Positions 7,759-17,095 of a stretch of DNA of 64,000 bases are shown here, piece after piece; positions within the stretch are counted from its first letter, which is position 1; every line of letters starts with the position of its first letter. The notes under the pieces were generated by a model. That model saw nothing but the letters and a program-made list of their open reading frames with translations. It was not told where the DNA came from and searched no databases. This stretch comes from an uncultured Atopobium sp. (GTDB lineage Bacteria; Actinomycetota; Coriobacteriia; Coriobacteriales; Atopobiaceae). The position numbers and the translations under genes were made by a program. The stretch is from positions 1 through 64,000 of the forward strand of contig CALKRF010000155.1 of the NCBI GenBank assembly GCA_937990665.1, read 5' to 3'.

Positions 7759-9741
7759 TTAAAAACCGCCACCGCCACCGCCACCGCCGAAGCCGCCGCC
7801 TCCTCCGCCGGAGAAGCCGCCACCAAAACCGCCACCAGAACTTGAGTTGGAAGAAGCGAGCGCTGCCGTGGAGACAGAGTGAGCAGCTGTAACGCTCTTG
7901 GTTACGCTTTCAATCGCATTGGTTCGCATGCCATTTCCATAGTAATACCAGCTATAAACAGGCATAAACTGAGGATCTTTGAGCATCTCTGGCATTGCAA
8001 CTTTCAGCTGCTCGATAACCTTATCCGCAACACCAAGCGCAACTGCCATAACCAGAAGCCTATTCCAAAGAATGACATCGGTTGGAATTGCTTCGTGCAG
8101 ATTGGTGAACTCAGTAAGCCACTTTCTTAGCGCACGAGTCTTAGCGAGCGTCTCAACACCTTCTCTGTTCATTAAATCAAAAGAGCCAATGTTTACAACT
8201 GCAATAAGGCCGGAAACGAAAAGAATGAACAAATGTAGTAATAGACTGCCAAATGAAACGTCTGCCATAACACCCATGAAAAATGCAGCAACAAAAACAA
8301 GAACATCAACAGCAATCAGAGCGCCAAGAATTCCTTTTCCATGGAACGGAATCTTATCTGTGCCAAACTTAGCAGCATAGCTAAGTTTGATAGGACTCTC
8401 CCATGACTCATATGCCTTATTAAAATCTTCTGGATGCGATGAGGCATATTTACCAATTTGTTTCATGGTAACAGTAGTATTTACCGCTCCAGATTCTCCA
8501 GCCTTATCAAAGATTAGCCTCATTGCCATACTGTCGATCTTATTTGACAGTGAACTGCCGGGGTAGAAAGGCTGCTGGCTTTCTGAAAGGTCTTGAACCT
8601 TTGTAAGACAATAATCAGACTTCTCCATACCAAGGAAATTTGTACTAACCGTCTTGTTCAAGCTAATGTACTTTGCATCAGAAAGATGCATAAGGGTTGC
8701 TGTTAAAGCATCTCCCTTAATTAGTTCACCGTTATAAAGCATAGAGAGAACTGCTGGATGATCATCAGATGGAACATCTCTGTAGTAAAGGTCATTAAAC
8801 TGAGGAGTCATAACCTTTTTATATTGAATACGTAGCAGGATAGCTGCAACAACGGTAATAGCTGCAAGTACTAATGGTGCATAAAGAATAAGAGCTACCT
8901 GAGTTTTTGCAATCTCACGCTTATGATTTGCTTCATCCGCCCACGCTTGTTCCTCAGACAAGATGCTACTTAGCTTATTCTGCTGAATAGGAGCTAGCCC
9001 AGAAACCCAATCGGTTGGGAATGTAATGCGAGCTTCCGCAAACTCATCTTCTCCTACACCAGGAACCTTATAGACAACAGCATTGTTAGTAATTTCTACA
9101 TTTGCGTCCAGCGGACCATGTCCCCAAGCACGAACTGTATCTCCAGCCACAATTGACTTTCCTGAAGGAACAGGAAGATGAATAGTAGCCGTTACATTTT
9201 GAGACTCTGAATCCCAGCCATCAGATACAAACTTCCAGTACAACTCTGCAGTGTCAGACCAGTTTGTTACAACATTAGTAATGTCATACTCGATGGTTAT
9301 ATGTGCATACTCATCATCATGTGCTGAATAAATCTTCAAGTTCAACATATTGCCTGATAGAGTGGGAACGTAATACTCATCTGAGTTGGCACCATTTCCA
9401 TTTGAGTCTTTGCTGTAAAGCTGACGCGTTCCCTGCTTATCCTGAACGGTAACTGAAGTAATGTTTATTTCAACGTTCTGCCCATTATATTTATTCTTTC
9501 CAACTGGGAGATTCCAATAGACACCGTGAAAGCTTCCTCTGAAATAGAATGTACGAGTTTCTACGACATGCAACGTTCCGTCCTTTTGAACCGTCGCATC
9601 AATATTTACCGTATCTATTGAAAGGTCACGTGCAAATGCTTTTGCTGGTGCAATTAGAAACGCAACAGCCAAAAGCATTACGCAAAGCGCAATCCTTACA
9701 AACTGGCTCTTTTTAGAAGAGCGAAGCGAAACTTTATACAT
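7759..9741 (-). CDS. DUF2207 domain-containing predicted membrane protein
   Basis: A 660-residue envelope protein. An N-terminal signal segment (about 14-36, ending ARA-like KAFA) is followed by the extracytoplasmic DUF2207 domain (VETRTFYFRGSFHGVYWNLP, EYDITNV), a transmembrane helix near 290-312, a cytoplasmic part with ADKVIEQ-type helical repeats, two further hydrophobic helices around 475-530, and a Gly/Phe-rich tail (GGGFGGGFSGGGGGGFGGGG). The function of the family is not established. Low-complexity glycine tails are a known feature of many members. It is transcribed alone, between two terminators, just downstream of the Tad operon. Confidence 0.85.
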   Translation of the reverse strand: MYKVSLRSSKKSQFVRIALCVMLLAVAFLIAPAKAFARDLSIDTVNIDATVQKDGTLHVVETRTFYFRGSFHGVYWNLPVGKNKYNGQNVEINITSVTVQDKQGTRQLYSKDSNGNGANSDEYYVPTLSGNMLNLKIYSAHDDEYAHITIEYDITNVVTNWSDTAELYWKFVSDGWDSESQNVTATIHLPVPSGKSIVAGDTVRAWGHGPLDANVEITNNAVVYKVPGVGEDEFAEARITFPTDWVSGLAPIQQNKLSSILSEEQAWADEANHKREIAKTQVALILYAPLVLAAITVVAAILLRIQYKKVMTPQFNDLYYRDVPSDDHPAVLSMLYNGELIKGDALTATLMHLSDAKYISLNKTVSTNFLGMEKSDYCLTKVQDLSESQQPFYPGSSLSNKIDSMAMRLIFDKAGESGAVNTTVTMKQIGKYASSHPEDFNKAYESWESPIKLSYAAKFGTDKIPFHGKGILGALIAVDVLVFVAAFFMGVMADVSFGSLLLHLFILFVSGLIAVVNIGSFDLMNREGVETLAKTRALRKWLTEFTNLHEAIPTDVILWNRLLVMAVALGVADKVIEQLKVAMPEMLKDPQFMPVYSWYYYGNGMRTNAIESVTKSVTAAHSVSTAALASSNSSSGGGFGGGFSGGGGGGFGGGGGGGGF

Positions 9742-9796
9742 GAAAACTCCTTTATGTTACTTTCGCAACTCTTCCTAAAAGGATACCACGTACTAA

Positions 9797-10069
9797 TTAA
9801 TCTGCTGGTGAATATGAGTTATCCAATTCAAACAAAGCAGGTGGCAGTCCTTTATCCCACTCCTCTCCTACTTCCTCAGAAAGCAAATACTCATCAGTTT
9901 CTATAAAAGGAAGGCTAGCAATTCTTTTATTTCTTGATGTTTCGAGATTGCATACAAGCGAACTTGGGCCGCTGAAGTCTAGAAGACACCCGTAACAAAT
10001 TCTCATGTCCTGAAATAACTTTTCTCCGCATCTGGGGCAAATTTTGACGGAGTAGTTTTCTATAGCCAT
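9797..10069 (-). CDS. Small zinc-ribbon protein at the end of the Tad operon
   Basis: A 90-residue acidic protein with a zinc-ribbon signature near its start, ICPRCGEKLFQDMRICYGC, with two CxxC pairs. The rest is rich in Glu/Asp and Leu and has no recognisable domain. The ATG at 10069 is favoured by AGAAGGAGTCGCT directly before it. It overlaps the last 143 bases of the DUF192 reading frame in another phase, which suggests either a true gene overlap or that the DUF192 frame lost its original stop. A scaffolding or regulatory role with the pilus machinery is only a guess from position. Confidence 0.6.
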   Translation of the reverse strand: MAIENYSVKICPRCGEKLFQDMRICYGCLLDFSGPSSLVCNLETSRNKRIASLPFIETDEYLLSEEVGEEWDKGLPPALFELDNSYSPAD

Positions 10070-10448
10070 AGCGACTCCTTCTCTCAACATTGCTTTCCTC
10101 GGTACTTATTTCTTGAATGAGCACTTTCTGTCCCACTTCAAACCATGGGAAATCATCAACTGATGGTCTTTCGAATGTGCAATAGGCACCTGCGCAGCTA
10201 TGAATTTGTTTAGGCTGTACTCGTCTCCGAATTTTTAAAATTTCTCCATGATCGTCTGCAAATGCAATATCAATCGGATAGGTCATTCCAAAAGTATGAA
10301 CTGAAGAGCACCTCAGAAGTAATACTGGAGGAGCTGTTATCTCGGTGCCCAAAAGCCCAACGAACTTTTCAAAGCCCCCTTGTAACAATTCAAAAATCTG
10401 TTCAGAATTAGGGACTTCTTCTATCGAAACTTGTACGTTCATTTTCAA
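9927..10448 (-). CDS. DUF192 domain-containing protein in Tad locus
   Basis: Residues about 40-115 match DUF192 (LLRCSSVHTFGMTYPIDIAFAD, then GAYCTFER, VGQKVLI), a small beta-barrel fold of unknown function often found in Tad/Flp pilus loci. The residues after about 125 are basic and do not resemble the family; they are encoded opposite phase to the well-supported zinc-ribbon gene, so the natural protein may end near residue 125 and the present tail could reflect an indel. Start is TTG at 10448 overlapping the upstream TadE stop (TTGA), or ATG at 10442. Confidence 0.65.
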   Translation of the reverse strand: MKMNVQVSIEEVPNSEQIFELLQGGFEKFVGLLGTEITAPPVLLLRCSSVHTFGMTYPIDIAFADDHGEILKIRRRVQPKQIHSCAGAYCTFERPSVDDFPWFEVGQKVLIQEISTEESNVERRSRYGYRKLLRQNLPQMRRKVISGHENLLRVSSRLQRPKFACMQSRNIKK

Positions 10449-10903
10449 ATCACAACTCCCGACTTATAAGGACTAACAACAATTGAGGTTGTATGGGTAA
10501 GGTATAGAGGAGACTCTAGTGACACTAAAGGGAGGCGCAGAGTATGTGGCCAAGGCTTGTACTTAAGAGTTACTTGGTATTTAGGAAAAACAGAGACCAT
10601 ATTCCCAATCCCCTCACTTTCTCTCTCCAATGAGACAACAATGTCGCAATTGTCATCACAATTAAGAGCAGTTCTTATTTTTTGAGCTAGGTTTTCTGGA
10701 GCATCTTCATTTGCTGAATGGCTAGAGGAAATTCCATGAACAATAATTTGATCCGCCGCAACACGATCAAACTTTGAGCACATATCTGCAAACTTAAATA
10801 GATTGATTGCAATTAGAGCAACCACTAATACAACCGGAAGAACCAATGCAGTCTCAACAAACATCTGCCCTTTTTGGCAACAAAGAAATTTCAATTTTCT
10901 CAT
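10445..10903 (-). CDS. TadE-like pseudopilin
   Basis: A 152-residue protein with the TadE layout: short basic N-terminus, GQMFVETALVLPVVLVVALIAINLF (the conserved Glu at the fifth position after the cleavage Gly region and a long hydrophobic helix), then an extracytoplasmic domain with one Cys pair (NCDDNCDI). TadE/TadF proteins are processed by the Tad prepilin peptidase and help assemble Flp pili. It overlaps the preceding gene by ATGA, showing translational coupling. Confidence 0.82.
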   Translation of the reverse strand: MRKLKFLCCQKGQMFVETALVLPVVLVVALIAINLFKFADMCSKFDRVAADQIIVHGISSSHSANEDAPENLAQKIRTALNCDDNCDIVVSLERESEGIGNMVSVFPKYQVTLKYKPWPHTLRLPLVSLESPLYLTHTTSIVVSPYKSGVVI

Positions 10904-12957
10904 GTGCCACCAAACACTTTCTTAACATCAATTTCTAAAGGAATCTCAATATCAAGAACAGGAATGGTCAATTTTGCAATTGTTATTTTGTCAGGCAAAT
11001 ACTGAAGAGAAAACGCACCAAGTGAACGAGCTAAAGCAATCGGGTCTGATGTATTGGGTATTTTCTGGACTAGCTCACGAATCGTTGATTCTTTCTCGAA
11101 GCCAGCTTGTTTCAAAATTCTTTCTGTATTAACAAGAACAGGCTTCATTTGTCTTAAATCGCTCGGCTCTAATCCGGCATCAACAACTATTTGTTTTAAG
11201 GCCCTCTGTAATTTGGTACCAATACTTCCACCTGTTATTCCATCAATGTCATCAAGAAATTCTGATAGTTTAGAGGACCAAGAAGTTACGCCATCCCCGT
11301 ATGAGATTAAAAGAGACCCCCACAAACTCATTACTTTATCTATAGCCTGTCCAATAAACCCTCCCTTCCTTTCAACCTGGTCAAAAAAGCTTGAAAGAAC
11401 GTTATCTGTGGATGAGCTATCTGGGGCAAGCACTGCACCAGATATTGCATATCCTTCTGGGAGAAAAACCGACTGCTCAAGCGTTCCCAAACTTCCTTGG
11501 AATTCTGGAGATGAGCCACCTCTCCTCACAAATGAAATACATCCCCAAGCACCCGGTGGACATAATCTGGGTCTAGCAACCTTCAAAGCATCAAGTGCTT
11601 TTTGAAATAAACCTGTTGATTTATCTGCAGCTTCAGACAACTCCTTTTGTAAATTTTTTATTTGTTGGCGTGATGATTCATAAACTTCAGACTCTTCAAC
11701 TACGATCTTCCAGTAATACTCAAACCCGTTATCAATATTTGTTGAGGCAGATGCCACTCTTCCTACATCGCCGCTAGTAAAATGACAATGTTGACACTCA
11801 CGAACCGCTCCAGAGTCTAAATCTTGTAACGACGCAAATCCCGCGCTTTCTCCAGTTGCACCTGGACAGGACATGTGAGCATGAATGGTTTTCTCGCCAT
11901 TTTCATAAGTACAAGGCCAAATAGGCTTTAGATACAGGTCTGTTTTCTTTGTCTCCTCTAAGTTATGTGGCAATCGAGGTAAATCCATATCAACCTCACC
12001 ATCAGCTGTTTCTTTATAAAATCCTTTAGAAAGTTCCTGGTGTGCAAAGTTATAAAAAGCTTTTCGTATGGCTGAATCACGCAATTCTTCTGCAGTACTT
12101 CCATTGACTGTTTCTTGATCATATCGAGCTCTGTAGTATGCTCTGGCTCGCTTTAAAGCAATACCGAACGTCCAAGAAGTTGGTGACGGGATAGATGGAT
12201 TGATATCCCCAGAAAGGCCAGCAAGGTGCTCCGCTCTCTCACGCATAGAATACGGGCCTCCACCGCAGTCTGCCTCCCACGCCCTCTTTTTAGATGACTC
12301 TGCTTTTCTCTGTAACTCTTCAATTTTTCTTGCTATTTCCTGTAATAGCTCGCTCTGCTCTTTTAATTCATCTGATGAGACATCACTATTTAAATGTCCA
12401 AAATTAGATTGTGATTGAGCAGGAAATAAAAGTGCTGATCCTATAAAGTTTCCAGTATCAGTAGAGTTCTTTTGTATACAAGAGCTCGCTGCCATTGCCG
12501 CAAAAACTGGAAGCATTTTCTCAGTTGTTTCTAAACCTTCACAAGCTGAAGTAGCAAATTTTTTACGAGCTTCAAGTGTCTTAAAACCCGCATCACACAA
12601 TTTGGAGCCTGCTGATGCTAAACCTGGAACACACGAAGCCACCAATCCAGCGCCAACACACAACAGGCCCGACAATCCAAGGCTTAAGATGCTTGCATCA
12701 ATTACCTGCGCAATAGTTGTATATTTAGCTACGACATTTTCTCCTGCCATGGAAGCAGCATCTGCTATTGACTGAGTTTTGTATGCCCTCGATGAGACCC
12801 ATGCAACTGATACCAGCGCAAATACAAGAGCTAGACATACCAAAAGAGCGCTTGCAAAGGCAACTGACGTGATACCTCCTGTATCGTTTATAAACATGGA
12901 AAGTCCAAGCCTTATTTTCTTATGCTTGTCCTTTCCAAAAGGTAATCCAATCTGCAT
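10900..12957 (-). CDS. Large TadG-like/pilus-associated secreted protein
   Basis: A 685-residue protein: after a basic N-terminus comes the TadE/TadG-like membrane anchor SVAFASALLVCLALVFALVSVAWVSSR, then a long extracytoplasmic region with helical segments (ELLQEIARKIEELQRKAESS) and several Cys residues (CPGATGE, ECQHCHF). No enzymatic domain is evident. Its place among Tad pseudopilins suggests a pilus-associated or cell-surface anchoring function. The start is the ATG at 12957 behind GATTGAGGG; the frame extends upstream to a TTG. It overlaps the previous TadE gene by 38 bases. Confidence 0.65.
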   Translation of the reverse strand: MQIGLPFGKDKHKKIRLGLSMFINDTGGITSVAFASALLVCLALVFALVSVAWVSSRAYKTQSIADAASMAGENVVAKYTTIAQVIDASILSLGLSGLLCVGAGLVASCVPGLASAGSKLCDAGFKTLEARKKFATSACEGLETTEKMLPVFAAMAASSCIQKNSTDTGNFIGSALLFPAQSQSNFGHLNSDVSSDELKEQSELLQEIARKIEELQRKAESSKKRAWEADCGGGPYSMRERAEHLAGLSGDINPSIPSPTSWTFGIALKRARAYYRARYDQETVNGSTAEELRDSAIRKAFYNFAHQELSKGFYKETADGEVDMDLPRLPHNLEETKKTDLYLKPIWPCTYENGEKTIHAHMSCPGATGESAGFASLQDLDSGAVRECQHCHFTSGDVGRVASASTNIDNGFEYYWKIVVEESEVYESSRQQIKNLQKELSEAADKSTGLFQKALDALKVARPRLCPPGAWGCISFVRRGGSSPEFQGSLGTLEQSVFLPEGYAISGAVLAPDSSSTDNVLSSFFDQVERKGGFIGQAIDKVMSLWGSLLISYGDGVTSWSSKLSEFLDDIDGITGGSIGTKLQRALKQIVVDAGLEPSDLRQMKPVLVNTERILKQAGFEKESTIRELVQKIPNTSDPIALARSLGAFSLQYLPDKITIAKLTIPVLDIEIPLEIDVKKVFGGT

Positions 12958-13396
12958 AAGAACCCTCAATCCAATCTGGATACGTGCTAGCAGATAAACT
13001 AGATTTCAAAACAATTCCTTGATCATCCGTCTGCCCTGCAAGGAATAAACACCAGCCTATTGGCGGCATTGCAGCCACATGACCCGTAATTTCAATCAGG
13101 ACATCTTTTTCTTTTTTATCAATAGAGATATTCCAGTCCTCATCTCCACCCTTATGGAATAGAGGTATCTCCGGTATAGCCTTAAGTCTGCGTTTGATAT
13201 AGGACTCTATTGACTCAGTATCAGAAGACGTTGTTGCTACTCTTAATCCTTCTGCACAGGCTCCATCCATAACTGTCTTTGTATAGAGAATGCAGATAGG
13301 CTCTACAAGCAATGCAATAATCATCAGAATAACTGGAAATAACAGCGCCGCTTCTACTGACGCTTGACCAGCATTCTGTTTAAAACGAGAGAACAT
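12920..13396 (-). CDS. TadE family pseudopilin
   Basis: 158 residues. The N-terminal segment AGQASVEAALLFPVILMIIA is the TadE signature, with Glu at the +5 position after the Gly and a hydrophobic helix, followed by an extracytoplasmic domain of about 120 residues. It is expected to be matured by the prepilin peptidase and to participate in Flp pilus biogenesis. It overlaps its neighbours by 17 bases upstream and 38 downstream, as in other genes of this operon. Confidence 0.85.
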   Translation of the reverse strand: MFSRFKQNAGQASVEAALLFPVILMIIALLVEPICILYTKTVMDGACAEGLRVATTSSDTESIESYIKRRLKAIPEIPLFHKGGDEDWNISIDKKEKDVLIEITGHVAAMPPIGWCLFLAGQTDDQGIVLKSSLSASTYPDWIEGSYADWITFWKGQA

Positions 13397-13628
13397 CTTT
13401 TGCTAAATCTAAAAGAGAGTCATGCATAGTATGTGAAGCAGCTTGAGTAGCCAGTTGAACAACTGCTCCATTTTGCACAAAATGATATATCACACCAAGA
13501 GACGTAATGACAATCAAGCACGAAAATAAAACTAAGGCATATTCAAGCGTTGCTTGTCCTTGTGTATTCTTAACCCCTAGTTTGATTCTTCTAATAGATT
13601 CTTTACATCTTGAGTAGATATATGACAT
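13380..13628 (-). CDS. Short Tad pilin-like protein
   Basis: 82 residues with a type IVb pilin-like N-terminus: NTQGQATLEYALVLFSCLIV, that is a Gly-Gln, a Glu-Tyr pair and a hydrophobic helix, followed by about 35 mixed residues. It could be a minor pilin or pseudopilin of the TadE/Flp type. The ATG lies inside the 3' end of the upstream gene (52-base overlap), but an AAGGAGGGTCTCAAC ribosome binding site right before it supports this start. Confidence 0.78.
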   Translation of the reverse strand: MSYIYSRCKESIRRIKLGVKNTQGQATLEYALVLFSCLIVITSLGVIYHFVQNGAVVQLATQAASHTMHDSLLDLAKDVLSF

Positions 13629-14041
13629 GTTGAGACCCTCCTTATCTCTCCCTGATCAGAAATAGTCACAAGCTCCGACCAATTTCCACCATTAACCAAA
13701 CAGCTCCATACATTGCCAGCTAGATCTATATATCCGGAATAAACAAGTACACAATCAGCTCTTTGTTGATAGCTCTCTAAAACACTTTGTGCTTCGTCTT
13801 GAATGGTTTCTTTACTATCTCTTTGTACGGAATTCTGCTCAAATAAATCTTTTGCAGCTTCATATGAAATTGGCTGTTCATCAGATCTTTTTTCTACCCT
13901 AAATTTCTGAGTTTGTGCGTAATCTGAGTTTGTATTTGATGAATCAGTCTGTTTTCTTGGTAAGAAAAGAAACGCAGAAACTAGCAAACATACAGTGGCA
14001 ATAATAAACACAGAATAAGCAGCAGTGCTTTTCTTACTCAT
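13577..14041 (-). CDS. Hypothetical anchored protein in Tad operon
   Basis: 154 residues with one N-terminal transmembrane segment (about 10-28, VFIIATVCLLVSAFLFL) and an extracytoplasmic part of ~120 residues containing two Cys (DCVLVYSG, SCLVNGG). I recognise no family. The start overlaps the flp stop (ATGA), so it is translationally coupled to the major pilin gene and is presumably part of the pilus system. Confidence 0.7.
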   Translation of the reverse strand: MSKKSTAAYSVFIIATVCLLVSAFLFLPRKQTDSSNTNSDYAQTQKFRVEKRSDEQPISYEAAKDLFEQNSVQRDSKETIQDEAQSVLESYQQRADCVLVYSGYIDLAGNVWSCLVNGGNWSELVTISDQGEIRRVSTCHISTQDVKNLLEESN

Positions 14042-14226
14042 AGAGAATTAATTCCAGATGTAATTGCTTCCCAAAGTTCAGAAACTTTACCCTTAAAAGC
14101 AATGATTGCGACAATTGCAATAACTACAAGTACGCCGACCAAAATTGCATACTCTGTAGTTCCTTGTCCGGATTCATCCTCTTTTAAGTCTCGAAGATAC
14201 CTAAAAAATTGATATAAATACATCAT
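14038..14226 (-). CDS. flp: Flp family type IVb major pilin
   Basis: 62 residues, the size of Flp prepilins. The short leader carries many charges and ends in SGQG; it is followed by TTEYAILVGVLVVIAIVAII, the conserved Glu-Tyr and hydrophobic helix of the Flp motif, then a short C-terminus. It would be cleaved after the Gly by a TadV/CpaA-type peptidase (not in the window) and polymerised by TadA/TadB/TadC. An AGGAGAAAGGAAAG site precedes tandem ATGs. Confidence 0.93.
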   Translation of the reverse strand: MMYLYQFFRYLRDLKEDESGQGTTEYAILVGVLVVIAIVAIIAFKGKVSELWEAITSGINSL

Positions 14227-14241
14227 CGTCTTTCCTTTCTC

Positions 14242-14856
14242 CTAAGAAGAAAATGCAGGCCCAAGCAAAGGACCTAAAATTGCAAGTAACATTGCTGGAA
14301 CAATTAGCGTTCCCAGAGGGATCAGCATTTTAATTGGAATTTTTTCGATTTCCGTTTCCAGTAAAGAACGTTGCTCATCTCGAAGAACTGAAGCCTGTCT
14401 ATCTAATATTTCTGCAAGAGGAGTTCCAAAAGTAAGCGCCTCATTTACAACAGTCGCAAAGCTTTTAAGTGAAGGGACTCCTACTCTGGCAGCCATCTGA
14501 TTGAGAGCTTCTTCACGAGTAGTAGCACCAAGCTTCCAAGTCATATGAGCATTTGAAAGCTCTTTTGATAGCTCGCCGGATTCTCGTAAACAATACAAAT
14601 CTAGTGCCGAATCAAAAGATAGTCCTGACGACAGTCCAAGAATCAAAATATCAATCATTTCTGGCATCTCGCGTAGACAGGATTTTCTTTTAAACTCTAA
14701 CTTTGCTCGACGACTCACTCTCCTGTGACCTTTTACACCTCTCATAATTTGCTGGCAATAACGCTGAAAATCAAAATGATTCAAATTTACGGGCATAACC
14801 AAGACGAGAATGGCTATGCATAACGCAAACGCTAAAGAGCAAGTTAGATCTATCAC
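14242..14856 (-). CDS. tadC: TadC-type pilus assembly membrane protein
   Basis: Type II secretion F-family inner-membrane platform protein. With the GTG start at 14856 it is 204 aa: a transmembrane helix near the start (CSLAFALCIAILVLVMPV), the cytoplasmic T2SSF domain (EMIDILILGLSSGLSFDSAL, FGTPLAEILDRQASVLRDEQ) and a C-terminal membrane helix (MLIPLGTLIVPAMLLAILG). I chose GTG because the TadB stop overlaps it (GTGA) and AAAGGAGT precedes it; the frame could extend to 15018 but that would lie inside TadB. Confidence 0.88.
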   Translation of the reverse strand: MIDLTCSLAFALCIAILVLVMPVNLNHFDFQRYCQQIMRGVKGHRRVSRRAKLEFKRKSCLREMPEMIDILILGLSSGLSFDSALDLYCLRESGELSKELSNAHMTWKLGATTREEALNQMAARVGVPSLKSFATVVNEALTFGTPLAEILDRQASVLRDEQRSLLETEIEKIPIKMLIPLGTLIVPAMLLAILGPLLGPAFSS

Positions 14857-15788
14857 TTCATTACTCCTTTCATAATGCTTCGAATGATCAAAAGAGCAAT
14901 ACAGTCCATGGCCAGCGCAATCACTGTGCATATAACGCCTGATGGCGTAAATAAACCCTTTTGAAAGTCTGGTGATAAAAGCGACAAAACAATCAACAGA
15001 ACAACGGGGAGAAGACATACAATTCGAGCAGATAATCTAACTTGAGCAGTCTTTGTTGCTATAAGTCTTTGATTCTTCTCTTGTAATTCAACTAACTCGG
15101 CAGTTTTTTGTAACAGACTCTTAAGCGGAGAGCCCGTTCTATGTGAAATTACCAAAGCGCTAGCAAGCAAATTAACACCCGGAGCATCCAGTCTCTCTGC
15201 CAAGTCTTCAATAGCTTCTTCAATAGGAAAACCGCACTTAATCTGCATATCTGCAATACAAAAATTTTCTGATACAACACCTTCTGTATGTTTACTGACA
15301 TATTCAATAGATTGTGAAAGTGTGAGACCTGACCCAAGAGCAACAGCAATAGTTCTAAAAATTGAAGGCATCATATGGGCAATTTCTAAAGCAGTCTGAT
15401 GCTTAGCGTGTTCATAGAAAAAATAAGGACCTAGAAATAACAAGAGAAGACCGCAAAACAGACCAATTACAGACTCAAATAAAATGCCAAACAGAATTGA
15501 TGCAGCTATATCACAAATAAAAAACAGTACGAAGGCGTCACTGACTAAAGTGATTCCATATTTGTAAAGAAAGCGATTACGTAGCTGTATTGATACATAA
15601 GAAAAAGGCTCCCATTTGAGCAGGTGTTGCACAAAAATACTATTGCGCGCAAAATGAAAAAGCTGAATCACATAACCTGTTATTCGTGCACTTATTTGAG
15701 AGGCAATTTTTTCTTCACCGTTACATATAAAAAAATAAATAATTACTCCAAAAGCACCTCCTGTGATTGTGGAAGTAATGACATCCAT
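14853..15788 (-). CDS. tadB: TadB-type pilus assembly membrane protein
   Basis: 311 residues with the T2SSF fold: N-terminal membrane helix, a pair of helices near 85-120 (LFFICDIAASILFGILF, LFCGLLLLFLGPYFFYEH), the cytoplasmic four-helix domain (SIFRTIAVALGSGLTLSQSI, RTGSPLKSLLQKTAELV) and two C-terminal membrane segments. It forms the inner-membrane platform for Flp pilus extrusion together with TadC. The start overlaps the end of tadA by 46 bases, but an AAAGGAGGT site sits right before the ATG. Confidence 0.9.
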   Translation of the reverse strand: MDVITSTITGGAFGVIIYFFICNGEEKIASQISARITGYVIQLFHFARNSIFVQHLLKWEPFSYVSIQLRNRFLYKYGITLVSDAFVLFFICDIAASILFGILFESVIGLFCGLLLLFLGPYFFYEHAKHQTALEIAHMMPSIFRTIAVALGSGLTLSQSIEYVSKHTEGVVSENFCIADMQIKCGFPIEEAIEDLAERLDAPGVNLLASALVISHRTGSPLKSLLQKTAELVELQEKNQRLIATKTAQVRLSARIVCLLPVVLLIVLSLLSPDFQKGLFTPSGVICTVIALAMDCIALLIIRSIMKGVMK

Positions 15789-17095
15789 GAAGTAACCTCC
15801 TTTTTATTGAGTAATCCATCTTTTATGGCGCGATTGATAAAAGAAGGAATTTTTACAAAAAGCCAACTTCTTTTCTGTACGTCAAACGACACCACCTCTT
15901 GTACTTCGATTGATCCTGACGAAGACAAAGAAATTTCTGAAACGCTGGTTACATATCGCTTTCCATCGGGAAATCTTTGAGACATAACTATCAAATCAAG
16001 TGCAGTTGCTATCTGCTGTTCTATAATTTCTGCAGGTAAGTCCATGCCAAAACGAGCCATTAACACCAGGCGTAATATTGCCTCTTGAGCAGTTCCAGCA
16101 TGCAGCGTGGTCAGTGAACCATCGTGACCTGTATTCATAGCCTGCAACATATCAATGCACTCTTCACCTCTTACCTCTCCTACTACAATGCGGTCTGGCC
16201 TCATTCGAAGCGCATTTCTCACCAATGATCTAATGGTTATTTCTCCTGTTCCTTCTATCGAAGCAGGACGAGCCTCTAGCCTGACAACGTTTGGATGTGA
16301 ATCAAACTTAAGCTCCGCTGAGTCCTCAATAGTGACAATTCTTTCTGACTTTGAAATTTCACATGAAAGTGCATTTAAAAGCGTAGTCTTGCCTGATCCC
16401 GTTCCTCCAACAACCGCGATTCCCTGTCTGCATTTCACAGCCCAAGACAAAAATCTTGCAAGCCATTGGGGCAGTGATTTCATTTCCACTAGTCGGTCCA
16501 AAGAAGTAATTTTTCCGGTAAATCTTCGAATAGTTACTGAAGTACCGTTCACTGCAACAGGACTTGCAACTGCATTGACACGGTCCCCATTCTCAAGTCG
16601 AGCATCAACAATAGGGCTCACCCTGTCCAGTCTTCTTCCTAATGGAGACAAAATGCGATCCATAACAATCAAAATCTGCTCTTCTGAGTCAAAGACCGTT
16701 TTTGATTCAAAGAGCTCGCCGTTTTTCTCGTAGAACAAATTGTTGCAGCCGTTAATCATGATTTCAGTAACATCTTTATCATTCAGTAGTGGCTGAATTG
16801 GACCAAGACCACACACCTCATTAATTACCTGCTCAATTATTTCTTCATAGTCAACTGAACTAAAAAGCTCATCCTTCTCTTCATTAACAATTGCTTCACA
16901 GGTAACCCTTAATTCGTCTCTTACACGATCGATATCGCTACCTGTAATAAGAGAAGAAACCGTAGAAAGCCCTAATCGAGAAACAAGTTTTTCTTTTAAC
17001 TTCTTTCTAGCCTTCAGAAATAGTTCTTTTTGAAGTTGTGAGTCTTTTTCTTCTTGCGCCTCAATTTGCTTAGCAACGCGTTCAAAGACAAGCAT
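15743..17095 (-). CDS. tadA: Tad pilus assembly ATPase (CpaF/TadA family)
   Basis: Cytoplasmic hexameric secretion ATPase that powers Flp pilus assembly. The 450 residues contain the N-terminal helical domain, an N2 domain (LGPIQPLLNDKDVTEIMING) and the RecA-like core: Walker A GGTGSGKTT near residue 230, the Asp box, Walker B-like RIVVGEVRGEE near 300 and the His box TLHAGT. All are intact and the length is standard. Its start codon overlaps the cpaE stop by one base. Confidence 0.96.
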   Translation of the reverse strand: MLVFERVAKQIEAQEEKDSQLQKELFLKARKKLKEKLVSRLGLSTVSSLITGSDIDRVRDELRVTCEAIVNEEKDELFSSVDYEEIIEQVINEVCGLGPIQPLLNDKDVTEIMINGCNNLFYEKNGELFESKTVFDSEEQILIVMDRILSPLGRRLDRVSPIVDARLENGDRVNAVASPVAVNGTSVTIRRFTGKITSLDRLVEMKSLPQWLARFLSWAVKCRQGIAVVGGTGSGKTTLLNALSCEISKSERIVTIEDSAELKFDSHPNVVRLEARPASIEGTGEITIRSLVRNALRMRPDRIVVGEVRGEECIDMLQAMNTGHDGSLTTLHAGTAQEAILRLVLMARFGMDLPAEIIEQQIATALDLIVMSQRFPDGKRYVTSVSEISLSSSGSIEVQEVVSFDVQKRSWLFVKIPSFINRAIKDGLLNKKEVTSWMSLLPQSQEVLLE

